From: Gnomoniopsis sp. IMI 355080
Taxonomy: Eukaryota > Ascomycota > Sordariomycetes > Diaporthales > Gnomoniaceae
Length of the DNA stretch: 64,000 bases
Assembly (NCBI GenBank): GCA_027946555.1
Contig: JAPEVC010000191.1
Coordinates: forward strand, 1 to 64,000
Reading direction: 5' to 3'
Below the pieces are notes generated by a model, which did not search any database, was not told the origin of the DNA, and saw only the letters and a program-made list of their open reading frames with translations. Below, in pieces: positions 1 to 12,939 of the stretch; the stretch's first letter is position 1; every line of letters starts with the position of its first letter. The position numbers were made by a program, and so were the translations under genes.

Positions 1-2054
1 GTCCCCACCCCGAGCCACCACCCATGTTCCTGGTCACCCGCGCTTCTCGTCTGTTAGCCGCGACGTGGTAGCATGACCTTGCACCCCCCTTTGGGGTCAT
101 GGCTCCTCCTCAACGACTATCGTAAAAAAAGCTACAAGGTATTCTCTCGCATGTGAAATCATCCTATCATTGTTCACACTCGTGGAAGTGACCTTTACCC
201 CTGTCCAGGGAAAGCCGGTACGCCTAAAGACCTAGCCTTTTACTAGCGGTAACTGTGACTCCCGGCGGCACCACATCACGGGGGAAGCACGCTTAGGTAC
301 CCATTTTGAGCGGATTACTGTATATTGTAACTTGCAAGGCTGTCTAGCAGCCGCCTGTGCTGTGGCATACCCAACTACTTGGGTCTAAATTTTGATGGTG
401 TCCAGCCCATATCCCCGCTGGTCGCTTGCGCACGTCGGCGAAGCAGTCAGCCTCTCGCACCCCACCAGCTCCTCCCGCAGTCCCGCTGCGAAGGAATGAG
501 GACCGTCCAAAGCAAACCGGATCCGCACCGCGGCGCGGCACTTTTCACCGATGAGTATGTTGAATGCTCCATCACACACTCCTATGCGGTCCCCAATTCC
601 CCGTCCTATGTTCAATACAGGAATCCTTCTGCTCTGCACAAAGGACCCTGCTCCCGGGTCGCAGGATCGCCTTCACCCAATATGAACACTTGAGGGTCAT
701 TTTCAGCCATAGCCTGATGGCTTGGGACAAGATAATGATGAGGTTCTCCAGTCTATGGCCCCCAATTGCGACCGCTGCACATCCACTTTGTCTCACAGAG
801 TCCAAAGGATGTGAAGTGGGAATCGACGTATTGTCGCGAAGAAAGGAACATACCGTAGAGACCATGTAGAGACCAGCTCAGAATTGACCTCCTTCCGTTC
901 GATGTCGGGCCGCAGAACTGGCCTAAGATGTATGACCACTACTCTCAGAGTAGGGTATATCCGTAGACCAGATTTGCTGTAGTGACATAGAGAATGGAAA
1001 TCAAGAAATACGACAGAGGAAACAAGGTAACAAGCATGAGAAGGAAAGATAAAATTCTGAAAAGAAGTCGGACAGAGAACGGAAACGCCAAGAAACAGAA
1101 AAGCAGACCCAAGAAGAAGAAAAACACCAACCCAATAGCCAAGTCACACCTGGCAGGCGATGCGTCGTCACCCTGATTCCCCGTCACCATACCCAAAAAA
1201 CGCCTGGTATCCCCCCCCAAAACCCAATGCAGCTCGCCGAGTTTGCACCCAAAGATCCCCAAGCCCCAACCGCACTTAAAAGTACACGAGACACGCCCAA
1301 AAAGACTGCCTCAAGAACATAACAGGAGATAAAAACAGACGAGAAAGCAAAAAGGCCGCCGTGAGGCAGATCGCGCTATAGCCCAAACAAGCAGAAAGAC
1401 TCTACCAAAATGCAAATTGCCCGAAACAGGGTGCCATCTTGAAGCAATCGCCACGCTCGCTCAACCGATGCAAGAACATAATTTTGACCAGGACCAAGAC
1501 CAAGAAAGAAAGTAGGCAGAAAGGCGCAAAGTTGCGCAGAAAGACAGGCAGTACTAGGAAATCCCAAAAACAATGTCCAAAATGACGAAGTGTGGCTGCC
1601 AAATTCAAGGGAAAAGTCGCAAGTCGGTATCAGCTGGGGTATCGATTTTTGAATAGGTTGTCGTCAATGTGTTGATGCAGTCGTTCGATTGTTGTTGAAT
1701 CTATGGACATGTAACCGATCAGAGGGGGCAGATCGGACGTTGGAATAGTAATCTGGTACTGTGTCTTCGACAGCAGACTTGCTGTGAGTGTTGATAGCTT
1801 GGCATTCGTTGGGGGGTTCGACCCGTGTCAGCTTCCATCGCAGAAGTCCACGTTCACCGCAGATCCGGTGGCGCGGAGGATGACATCAAACGATCATGGC
1901 CGACGAACAGGTAGGAAAGCTCAGACGGGCGTTGGGCACTTGTTGAAGACCTCTGTCGAAAAGAGTAGAGGTAAGCAACCCAGTCACTCATGTCGAACTT
2001 TCTCAGTGGCGGTGAATGCCATGCACAGCAGCCCATTGCAGAAGACAATATGTT
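1..2054. other. intergenic, no gene seen
   Basis: Short open frames occur on both strands (the longest is about 105 codons), but none has a recognisable domain, a good splice structure or a protein-like composition. A purine-rich stretch lies around 990-1140. I see no repeat unit, tRNA or rRNA here. Confidence 0.5.
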
Positions 2055-2306
2055 TCATCGGTGACGGTGGCTCCTCTTGTGGGAGCGCGAACTGCCATAC
2101 CCCGAGTCTGAGTAGCTTGGCTGTGTGTCGTAGACTGTCTGACGATTGCTGTAACTCGTGGCTGGGTCGTGTTTTGCGCAGGCATAGCCAACTAATATCA
2201 CCCTCTGCGTGATGTTGTGGTTTGGGTAAAGCGAGCATCGGTCGACGGCGTGTTGGTAGTAAAGGCATTGGCAGGCCGAGTAGACCTCAACTAGTTGGTA
2301 GCACAT
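2055..2306 (-). CDS. small Cys/His-rich conserved-type hypothetical protein (83 aa)
   Basis: Function unknown. The proposed start at 2306 has A at -3; the frame is open further, to 2384, but the protein-like part starts at MCYQ. The first 46 residues hold C2, C12, C14, C24 and C43 plus H19, H30 and H46, spaced like a small zinc-binding or disulfide-linked unit. A short polar tail follows, with an SDSGYGSS stretch and a run of Arg, Lys, Ser and His at the end. The pattern (MCYQ start, CxC, YYQHAVDRC, a later LVGYAC) resembles small uncharacterised proteins I associate with Dothideomycetes; that is recall, not a search. No signal peptide is visible, so a cytosolic or nuclear location is more likely than secretion. 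It stands alone in a gene-poor block. The alternative is a chance frame. Confidence 0.55.
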   Translation of the reverse strand: MCYQLVEVYSACQCLYYQHAVDRCSLYPNHNITQRVILVGYACAKHDPATSYSNRQTVYDTQPSYSDSGYGSSRSHKRSHRHR

Positions 2307-5300
2307 GATGACGGCGGCGACGGAAAGGTGCTTGTACTTGGGAATATCCGCTGGGGCTTTGGTTGAAGCAGCGAGTGTGTGCAAAAGACTTGCGAGCCAG
2401 TGAGGTATAAGAGACGTAGCGTGTAGACAGCTTCACGTGGCCTGAAGTTGGTGACGAAAGGTTCAGGCAAACACAAGTCGAGTCGAAAGCAAAGATATAT
2501 GAAGAAGTCGAAAGCCAGGCAGTGCGGCAGTGGTATTAGACGGATGAGTCAAAAAGGAAAGAGGCGACGAAAGGAAATCCAGACTAGGAAAGGCAGCGAG
2601 TGAATGCAGCTCATATGATCTGGACAAGCAATGACAGAGAAGAAGATGGGTAGGGACAGGGAAGACTAAGCATCCATGAAGGGGGAAGGCATCGCAGCCT
2701 TATAGACTTGAGGCCTTGTGACCTGGGGGGTGGTGCGAGTGGGAAGAGGAAAGGTTAGTTGGAAAGAAGAGCCAAAGCAGCTATCGTTACGCTCGAGGTG
2801 GACTACCTGGCAGCGTAAGGTAAGGCAGCAGCCAGCAATGATACATAGTGACAGCCATGGCAAGAAAAGTGCCGCGAGTACCGATCTGACTTGGATGACT
2901 GATTCCAGCTAAAAAGAATGCGCAGTAGGAGTGCAGCGCAGGAAGTGACTGTATCTGTCTACCTAAGTATAAAAGGTATACAGGTACTGGCTGCAAAGAA
3001 TATGCAGGTGATGGCTGATGTAGCTGGGGCGCAGGGCCAAGGTGCCCTGCCGGGTGAGGTAAGGAAAAGGGTGACATGGGTCCCTGAAGGAGGACGATGC
3101 AGATGTACAAGACTGGTACGTGGGGAAAAAGGTTCGACAATCGGTGTGTGCCAGAGGTGTGAGATACGAGCCACCGCTGTCCTCACCATTTGTCATTGCC
3201 TGCCTGCAGACTGCAAGTATCATACGCGGTGCTGATCGTATTGCTGGTAAGTCTTGCTGTTCTCTACCTGTACCCGGTGTCTGGTGATTCCTAGATGCGT
3301 GGAGTAGGTAGCTATGTAGGTACGTGACACAATCTGATGCCTGCCGCTTTCTGGGCGAATACATCGTCAGGAACAGTCCGAGATGAATCCTGCACGTACC
3401 TGTAGATCTTGGAGCCCAGATAAAATGCCTCGATGTACTCACATCGCATATGCGCCACACACGAGACAATGCGTTTCGCATCCACATGGCGGACGTTGAA
3501 CTCGAAGGATAAAGGCCGCAGCATTCCAGGACAGAGGCACAGACACCCCCAATTCTGATGCCCCATAGGCCGACTACCTACGATTCCTTCGACCGCGATG
3601 AAGGCGCAGCCGGGCATTTGAGGGATTTGAAAGGGCCTTGGGGGTTGCTAGAGTTATTTTTTTAATCTTTTTCGCGGAAGGTTGAGCAGTAAGTAGTAGT
3701 TTCAGACATGGCAGTCGACATGGCTGTCGCTCAGGCTGCGAATGTCGGGAACACAAGAGACGGGTACGTTTTCTTTTTTTGCGCGAGTGGAGAAGCAGCG
3801 GGATTGAAATGTCAGTGGTATTGAACGAGATGCTGCTGAATGTCAGATTTGGGTGCGGCGTGGCTGAACTGAGGACACATGCTAGCCCGAAGAGGCAGTA
3901 CTTTATCCAAACGTATACGAAGTATTGAGGTACTATGTATTTTCTGTCAGCACCGTTTGCGTTGGACCGTTTCCGCTAGGGATGACCCATGCATTAGGCG
4001 CGGGTCCGACACACCTCTCCTCTCCACCAAGGACTGACTACTCCCACCAAGAAGCCCTAATCTCTGGAGAGCTGCCTGGGTCCATTGCAACATAATCATG
4101 GCTGGTGGTGCTTCACGAGACATAGCATCAGGCTTCAACTTTTGGGGAGCACGTCGGAATTGTGAATTCAGCCCTGCTGGTGCGTCCCTTATGCGCTATG
4201 TCGATGGATCTCGGGCATCACGACTTCTTCAGCGCTGACAGGTCCGTCGCACGACCTGTTCGCGAGTGACGGTTGAGGGCTTTTCGGTCCCGCGCACAAA
4301 GGATGACTCTGAATTCTAAAGAAAGGTTCGGATAATACGATGATTTTGATAAATATTGCTTTTGATAGTCCTCGCATAGGAATTGCGCTGCGAGTGAATG
4401 GACAAACCCATCAGCGCGGAACCGAGCCGGTGAAGAACGGCTCCGGACAAAATTGCGCGACTATGCAACCTACGGATGTCTACCGAAGCATTGGGGGCCC
4501 TTTTCTTCAGTTACAGTAATTGGCCTGGCGCCATCGCAGAGTACGTACCATTAAGCGAAGGAGAGCGCAGATGTCACTACGGCAGAAGCGAGTTGAGAAT
4601 GAACTGTTGAAAACGAGGTTTAAGACGCCATGTATTTCACATTCTGAATCAAGGCAACCGTTCGGGGCGTTTAGCTTACTTCGAGAAGACCCGACGCCGC
4701 TGCAGCCTCCGGACGTGGCTTTTGAAATTCCCGCGGAAGAGTCCCGCCCGCCACCGCGCCAATTTTTTTCTGAGTAAACGTGGCTCAGTTTTTAGGAACG
4801 CGCTTATTGTAATGTAGCCGTTGTGGCTGACGTGTAGCAGATGATGCCGTGGAGACTCGGCATCAACTGCATTCAGCATTTGGGAATGATTCGAGTTGGA
4901 GCAAGTTGAGGTGGAGTCGCTGACACCATTTGAAGGGGGCGTCCTTTCCATGTGAGCCACCATGTGGTTTAGTAATGTCAATCTCAATCGAGATGACCAT
5001 CAGATCTGATCAGATCTCGTCCATGAAAGTAAATGGCGTTTTTTTTAGTGGGCCGCGTCTATGGCATCGCACCACCGTTGCCACTAAGCGAAGCAAGACT
5101 CGGCAAGATGGCATCAAGATTGGTTGTTGGAGTCGGCAAAACAAAATGACGCCATATATGTTGGAAGGTGTTCGCAAGAGGCCTCTCTCTTTACACAGTA
5201 CCACTGTCAGACGCTGTTGGCTGGCGCTAATAACGCAAGTCTGGCTGTTGGACATGCGGACATGGTGACTGCATAGGGCTGAGGAAGATCACTAGGAAGC

Positions 5301-8300
5301 TGGTGCAGCTGCAGTTGAAAGCAAGGAAGGGACGGATACTGCAGTGGAACTGAGGCTTGTTTGTTGTGGACACTGCTGCAAGGGCATCCCAATATGAAAC
5401 ACTATTGTACAGTATTTACTGCCTATGTACGGAGTGTCATACGCAGAGTATATGGTGTCCACCGAGGTACGCAATAGAGGAATTACATTGGTGAGCTTAC
5501 GCTGCGCCGGGGCAATGACTCGTTAGCATCGTGAGCTTCTTCGTCACAAGCGCGAATAAATACATAGTATGTAGGGACGTAATATGGGAGAAATAACGGT
5601 GCGGGAGGATTCCAAGTCAGGCCTGTCAGGGACCAGGCTTCTCGATGTGTGTAATGTCTGATTCGATGAAATGCGGGAAATTGGGGACGATCTTCGTGGA
5701 AGTATTCCTTGTGGGATGTCTACTTTGGGGTTGGTGGTGGTGAAGGTTTATGCTTGGTGTGTCCACCTTGCCAGAATCTCGGGACGCTCTGCCAATGTCA
5801 AACTTCAAAGCTTTACTCAGACAGTACTATACTCCGAACCTAGTCGGTGTTGATTGCGCTCCAAGCTGGAGCTGAACAAATCGGATTGTTGTTGGACCGT
5901 CCGGCGTCAGGGCTTGTCTGGTGGACGCTCTCGGATAACCTTACCGAGACGGGCCTCGGAGTGGCGAAAAATAAATAAAAGAATGTCAGACCAAAGGCTG
6001 ACAGCATCCAATCGACCTCGCTCTCACGGCAATATGTCTGGTCACGTACGCAGTGGCATAGTTTGTGCGCATCATCTCCGGTGACTCCAAACAAAAAGAG
6101 ACATACATGCTGCGGACTGTTGCCTGATGCCTGATTTTCTGGCGTCTCGGCTTCGTTCTGGGCGTGTCTTCAACCTGGACAAGCCTCTCGCGCTTTGCAG
6201 TTGTATCCGTTGATACGGTCCTCGTCGTGAGAAGACCGTCATCCCGCCCTCCAAAAAGGGCCGATGACATGGATTACTTGCATCGGCATTCTCCAGAGTC
6301 CTCGCTCATTATTTTGATTTTCCTGCTGTATTTCTTTTGGTATCTTATGAGGGAGTACCCGCCGGAACGGTTCATCTCTGCCGCTCGACGTTGGACCATC
6401 CGCAGCGCAGGGTGAGACGTGCATTTCTCGAGAGTGGCGAATCCTGCAGCATGCGAATGCAAGGTCTACAACTTCAACTCCACTTTCGAAATCCAACGGC
6501 TTTGCCTTTTCTATCCAACTTCGAAACTCGGGGGAGTATAGCTACGTAAGTATGCTTGAGACCAGCTGCAGAACCGCGCAGTGGAGATAGAGGCCTCTTG
6601 CGAGCAACCCCCCGAGCACCCAAAGATCCACAGATATTACACCTTCCACAGAACAACCTTGCTGCATCTCGGTCTGCATATGCATGATGATATACTACGT
6701 AGCAGTAGCATGGTTGCTCGTGATCTTGTCAGCCCTAAGTTGCCACCGCTTTTTCATCAGAGCTCACGCAACACCAAATCTCACTTCTCACGATCAGTTG
6801 CTCTCGATGTGGACTCGGGGTTCTGGAGAAGAGCTGTCGGGTTATTCAAATCCATATGTATCCTCCGCCACAGCGGTAAGAAAAAAAAATCCCGCTGAGA
6901 CACTGGCCGCAGCGCGCCGCAGGTCCCGGCCGGGACTAAATCTCACCTACATACGTTATCGATATCTAGTCTCCATGTCAAGCTAAACAAATTCCCTCAC
7001 TGAGCACCATTATTCGAATTGTTTTTGACACCTGGCGAGGTTGCATTTGCGAGACAGATTTCGTGGGGAATATGCACGCATGCCTCGCTCATCGCCCAAT
7101 CGCTTTGCGTACCATGCACCGGCAGATCGCCGTTGTCTGAGACAAACGGCTCAATCCGTCAGCGGATACTACCTGTTACTGTAGGTAGAGTAGAGCAGTA
7201 CATGGTAGGTGGGCTCGAGGCTTGAGGATTAGTGGCTGTGCATTGTTGCTTGCTTGCCCGGGCCGACTTTATCGGCCGTCGAACTGGTCTTTCGCGGTAA
7301 GTAACGACGACTACTCACACCCCGCTCTCCCCCCCCCTTCAAACCAACAAGAACTCTACTGCAGGGCCATATTCGGCTTCGCCGATCGATATCATCTCCT
7401 CACCAGGGCGGGATGCTACTTTATGATTTCATCTATATTCCACTTGCAGCTTGACACTCAAAGTTTCGCCAATGACAATCCAGTCAGACTGAGAAGCGCA
7501 ATCCGCCTGCAATATCCACGATCAGACAGCACCGGCTATCAAATTCACGCAAACCGTCCAGTCATACGACCGCATGATAAAGTAGTCGTCAAGAGAGCGA
7601 CATGAACTGTGGGTCCTAATACCCACAGTAGGCGGGGAGGTGTTTGCCTGGCCAAGTACTATGTACTTAGTACTTCAGGTCTCACTGGGGCATATAATGC
7701 CTGAATCTGATAATTGCGGATCTCTGGGCGATGGTCTGCAGTCACAAGCCCAGTCGGCCAGTCTGTCAATTCTGTGCTTTTCCCATTCCGGATTTTCTCG
7801 CTTCTTGCTGCTTCACACTGCAGCCAGCTGGCCCTCTTTGATGGCTGGATCTCCTTGGCCTGTGTACCATCCCCCATAGCAGAGCCGTCGATGTCTCTAT
7901 GTCCCCTTGTCCTATCTTGGGAAGCTGATTGACTGATCATATCCAAGATCTCGTCGTAGATTTCAGCCAGCGCAGGCCGGATCCCCACAAAATGTTTCTG
8001 TTTCTGACCACACGTGTGGCCTTGGCCCCCAAAATTGACTCGACATATTTTAGTATTTACTCACAACGGTTGGGGTTATGCTTACGAACCGACACCTGCT
8101 AACAAACTCGACAGGTTTTCTCATTTGTCACCTGGGACCTTACAGAAATTAGCACGTTCACTGCCGTCCGACATTGACTTGTCTGCATGTGGACTTTGTG
8201 GGTCACAAGCCGGCCGGCCCCCCAAGGCGAAGAAGTCAGCCACGTCGACGAGGGCCAATATGCATCTCTAATCTGTGCATAGCAACAGCCTAGACCAGCT

Positions 8301-11152
8301 CCCCAAGTTTGCCACATATTCGAGAAACGTCTCGTGGTTTCAAGTCGTGTCTTGAATGCTATCTCCACAGGTGCCTAGAAACAAAAAAAGGCCCCCAAAC
8401 TCCAGGCCTTGCACTGAGGCTACCATCCAGTGCCGTCTTGCTCACGCACACACCCGAGACCAAAAATAACCAGGACAAAGAAAAGAAAAGAACGAGAACG
8501 AGACCGGATTGATAGATTGCCTGCCGTCACATACCCGCAAAGGTTCTGCAAGTCATTGTCGTCACCCGCCATGAACGTCAACGCCGCCGCCTGCTCCACG
8601 ATCCTCATGACCTTGGTATCCTCCCGTGTGACCAATCACGAGCCTATATCGACCATTTCCAATGGATGGAATTCCAGCTCCGCCCTGGCCGACAGATTGC
8701 CCCGTTGCTACCCTGGGCAGCAGCGGCCGCTTCGTCTCGAGCCATGTACCTAGCTGTCGGGCCTTTCACAGCTTTGCTCCCGTTTCCCAGTAAGAAACGT
8801 GGCCGGCTTACTCAGGCCTCGCGTGGTATTTCACCGGGGGGGGGGGTCGTTTCTGAGTAAACGGCAGCACATCCGTTGCAATAGACTGGGGCCGGGATCG
8901 AATGCCGGACCTGTTCACTTGTCGTTGCCAAAAAAATGCTTCCCATGCCACGTTGTTTGCGCCGCAGACAGTCTTAGAAGCCTGAGACCCTCCCCCCACC
9001 CACGCTGACTCCCTTGCTTTCGCCAACTCCACGAGAAATGTGGCTTGGGCCAGTGGCTCTGTTTTGGTCTGACCGTGCTGCTGTCGGGTCAGATCTTTAA
9101 TGTCTTTGTCCTGTAATCTTTATTTTCTCTATTGGAAGAACCATCGTCGCCACCACGGCACTTCCGGCAAGCTTTTGCAGTGGACACAAAACCCACCAGA
9201 GCCTGTTGCTCTACCGGTACGGGATAGGACCATGACCTCGTCGCCGTGCATAGTCCCGGCTGACGGGATTTTTGGAACTAATCTGTTATCTTCAAGTGGT
9301 AGGCGGGGAGTCAGCTGTCAGTAATGTTGCACGGGAAGGATTGTATGTCTGCGCCGACACGTCTCTGCTGCGTGTCTTCAGCTCTGTGGCTTCTCACGTT
9401 GCCTCGGCTGTGTCAACTTCCATGATGACTGGTCTTCACCAAATTCTGGTACTTTCCAGATGTGTCCTTGGATGTCTCTCGGATCTCGCTACGTTGTAAC
9501 CTGGCAGGATGGACATGAAAGACCTATTAGCAGAGCGTACAAGCCGGCCGGCCAGTCTGGCTGTGTACTACAATCTACAAGTTGAAAACGACCGAATGAA
9601 ACAACAACCCGCAGTGAAACAAATTGCCACAATATATTCTGCCTGTATTTGGCTCCGGAGAATGTATTACCTCTCCCTATGGCAACCCGAGTGACGCAGC
9701 AACACAGGGTTTAGTACACAAACGAAGCTTGCATGCCTGGTTCGCCGTGTAATGAGTATCTGCACGGCATAAGCCCAGATTCGCCCCCACGGTCGGTACT
9801 TACAGCCCTATAGGGCTTACCTTGCCTGCCCTGTGCGACTGTTGTTGTCGGGATGGGTCAGATGACTTGAAAATGTCAAGTATGCCTTGCCAATCAGAGA
9901 TGCCTGGATGGCTGGGCCGCCTTGCGGTGCATAGTTGCCTTCACATAGCTTGAGGGATCTGGGGTTGCATGTGTCCGCAATGTAGGCACTTTCAGTCATT
10001 CTTTGATTTTGCAATACGAGGCATGGGATTCTGGGTAGTTCTTTATTTTTGGAGTCACTGTGTTGTGCTACGTTCAATAGGAATCGTACGTTGGTTGAGG
10101 TGCTCTCTGAGTGAGAGTTGGCACCCATGCCTAGGTAGCCCAAGATCAGATGGACCCTTCACATCGACTTGTACGTAGAATTTAACAATAAAGAGAAGCT
10201 ATACAATCTTCTAGCTATAATGAGGGCTTAATGCTTTATCCTCTTTGCGTGGTAATATGTCGAGTAGATGTGAGTGTCCTTCTATGCTGAATTTTTGGGC
10301 ATGGGCATCTAGATACCTGGCCTTTCTGCGAACCTGTATGGACCTTGTTTGATGGAAATCATGGCAATGCATGCATTCATTTGGGTATTTAGACTCGATA
10401 GAAGACATGTCATTCCACCAGAAAAACAACCATGTTCCGGCATAAGACTACCAAACTGCAAGCATAGATACTTTCTGCTCATCAAGACGGTGCAGCACTA
10501 AATTCTCGAGCTCTAATAACTTGAGGTTCAATAACTAGAAGAGCACCGAAGGGGTAACTTATACATATAGAATATCCCGATGCACCTCAGCACCGGTACA
10601 TATCAACCATTTATGTTCATGGGGAACCCTATTGGTAGCCGTGTTGAAGCATAGAAGGCCAAAAGCGCGAAAACAGTTCATCTCCAAGATATCCGAACTA
10701 AACTTCTACCGTTCAGAGAAGAAATGTCTTTAGATTTGACTCATTGACTGCTGTTTTTGTCTTTTCCCGATGCCAAACTTGTCAACAACTGGGTAGTCGA
10801 TAGCTAGACCAAAGACCCTCAGGGAACGTGGAAAGCAACTACATGTGTTCTGGAAGAGAATCTTCATGTGACTGAGTTTATACAAGAAAGGCTTGATCAT
10901 CATAGAAGACTGTGGCAACCACCTGTCCGTCGCTTCTAGACAGGATGACGTGGAATTGTTCTCAATACCTGTATATTTCTAACAATAGAGACTATTTCTT
11001 GTGAAATACCTCGGCAAAGTGCAGCGATACTTGCTATAAAAAAAAGTCGGACAGACGCTCGGCAACACGTTTCCTGAGAGCCTTTAGACCATGACAATAA
11101 TTTCAGCACACCCCCAACCCCCCGGGGCTACCAGTATTGGTGTTGTCGTATT
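2307..11152. other. long gene-poor stretch
   Basis: Nearly 9 kb without a supportable gene. Open frames are short, overlap on both strands and show no domains. Visible features are an 11-nt G run at 8836-8846 and scattered AGTAC/CTAGGTAC-like short palindromes (for example near 7660-7680). I do not see long direct or inverted repeats, terminal repeats or transposase-like fragments. It may contain untranslated RNAs or strongly decayed sequence that cannot be read by eye. Confidence 0.5.
8836..8846. repeat. G11 homopolymer run
   Basis: Eleven consecutive G on the + strand in non-coding DNA. Such a run is prone to length variation and sequencing error. Confidence 0.8.
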
Positions 11153-12343
11153 TCAGGTTGAATACAGGTCAATCGAATTGAAGAGCCAATATACCTCCCC
11201 AAACAAGCCCGGATTTTCTGCCACGAATGCAGCACAAGTGCTCGCGACGCTACTGCAGCTTGCCTCGCCGGTCCAAGTGTCCGCATCGATGTTGCTCCCA
11301 CAGAAGTCCGTGTTGATGATGATTGTCTGGTCTTTGAAGTACGCACCAACGTCGCAGCCACCATTCGCAGTCTGAAAGTCCGAGGATGGCGTGCTCCATG
11401 ACTCCGGGTCCGGAATCCCGGCAGTGATGTCGGCGGGAACAGAGGCTCGTGGCCACGACCAAATACGCAAGCGATCAGACTCTACATAGGTAGCGTAGAC
11501 ACCGCCACCTGCTGCATTGAAAGCGGTGCCGTAAGATTCGTCATTGCCAGTTGACCCGCAGCCGCCCCTAGAGGAAATGTGTATTAGTTAAGGTCAAGCC
11601 TGCCACGTGCATGTTTCTTTGATATATCGGAAAATAGAAAGAGGTTCTCACCAGTTCACATCATCTCCATCAACGCACCACTCACCGCCTCCACCCATGT
11701 TGCACTCACTTCTCTCATCCGTGCCCCCGATATCCGTGAACTCGCACGCGCCACATGTATGCAGACTCACGATATTCTGCGCTTGCAAGCCTGCCTCTCC
11801 ACCACCCTCAATGATATCGATCTCACCCACCGGGTCCTCAGCAAAGTTGTAAGACCAGAATGATGGCCACACCCCACATACGTTCGCCGGCATGTGTGCG
11901 ATGTCAGCTATCAAGAGCGTACCAATATCGAAAGTTTCCTTGGACTCCAGACGAATGGAGGCACGACCTTGAGCAGAGGTTGAGAGCACAGTGGTATTGT
12001 CCACGCCTAAGTAGACTTGATTTGTGGAGGTGACTTGGGCAAGACCCTTGGATGCTGCAGCGGAGGCGGATTGGTAGTCTACAAATCCACCTGTTGGGTC
12101 GCCGTCTTCATATCCTAAGCTGTTATAATAGGCCGTCTGTGTTGAGAAAATTAGCTTCTGGTGTGTTTGGAAAGGGTCCATTACACTGGTTGCGGTCACA
12201 GTAACACTCACATCTCTAAAATCGAAGCCGCTCAGAAAATCAGAACCGCTGTAGCTTCGGGTGAGGCTTAAAGCGGCTGCTGAACACGTAATGAAGAGGC
12301 TGGATGTCCAGATGAAAATGATGGTTTGAATTCTTGAAGCCAT
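11153..12343 (-). CDS. secreted GH16 endo-1,3(4)-beta-glucanase (368 aa, 1 intron)
   Basis: Predicted to hydrolyse beta-1,3 or mixed-linkage beta-1,3/1,4-glucans outside the cell. Exon 1 is 12343-11652 and exon 2 is 11567-11153; the 84-nt intron (11651-11568) splits a Trp codon and splicing joins the two frames exactly. The N-terminus is a hydrophobic signal peptide (about residues 1-23). The GH16 catalytic signature ExDxxE is present as E174, D176 and E179, the nucleophile, helper and acid/base. Exon 2 carries the family block STGNDESYGTAFNAAGGGVYA and later IPDPESW and a Cys-rich end. The length fits single-domain fungal GH16 enzymes of the MLG1-like group; there is no GPI signal or binding module. 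A TATA-like box lies 64-71 bp upstream. Which glucan is preferred cannot be read from sequence. Confidence 0.92.
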
Positions 12344-12406
12344 AGCAGCTGTTTCTGGTTAAAACTCTAGCACTACTATGAAGACTATGCCACCATACTC
12401 AGATTG

Positions 12407-12414
12407 CTCTTATA
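12407..12414 (-). promoter_or_regulatory. TATA-like box of the GH16 gene
   Basis: TATAAGAG on the - strand, 64-71 bp upstream of the GH16 start codon, a usual distance in fungal promoters. Motif match only. Confidence 0.4.
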
Positions 12415-12939
12415 TCGAGGGCATCCAGTCTTTTATACATGTTGACTGCACACTTGAGCCCTTCTTCCCCTTTTTCCTGCTTTAGATTGATAGGTCCTGC
12501 CAAGGAAGCCTTGTGAGCCACGCTTACTACCTGATGGTTGCGTCTTCGTGATCCTACAGCTGACCGGTCCGCTTTGGCCAGCTATGGCAGGGTCGCAAAG
12601 CCCAAGCGTGAGCTGCTTCTTCCTCCTCAGGAACAAAATGCTATTCGTCCTGCAATCTTTGAACATGGTACATTATGGTATAACCCGCTTCGCATCCACC
12701 ATCCTGACCACAGACAGGACTTACTGCATAGGAAGAACACCGAGAGAGCCATCAAGATTCCTGTTGATTGCCAAGACGGATACAATGCACCAGAGGAATG
12801 GACCCCAACAGGGGGCGGCAGAAGCTGACATTGAGCCGAGGCGGGTAAAAAGAGGAAACGAGGATGTAGGGGACCTCGCAATGTAGTAAAGAGGGTTTTA
12901 TACTAAGCCACTCATCCAAAGGCGGCAAGCCACCTTTGA
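12415..12939. other. intergenic, upstream of GH16 gene and MFS relic
   Basis: Region between the TATA-like box of the GH16 gene (-) and the MFS relic (+). It has only short overlapping frames without domains. It probably holds the GH16 promoter and what remains of the relic's promoter. Confidence 0.4.

Noticed and set aside
379..869. Overlapping frames of 84-104 codons on both strands
   Set aside because: Opposite-strand frames of similar length over the same bases with no domain or coding character; typical of DNA with few stops by chance.
8870..8960. tRNA-like T-arm (GCATTCGATCCCGG on the - strand)
   Set aside because: No matching D-arm, anticodon stem or acceptor stem could be built around it.
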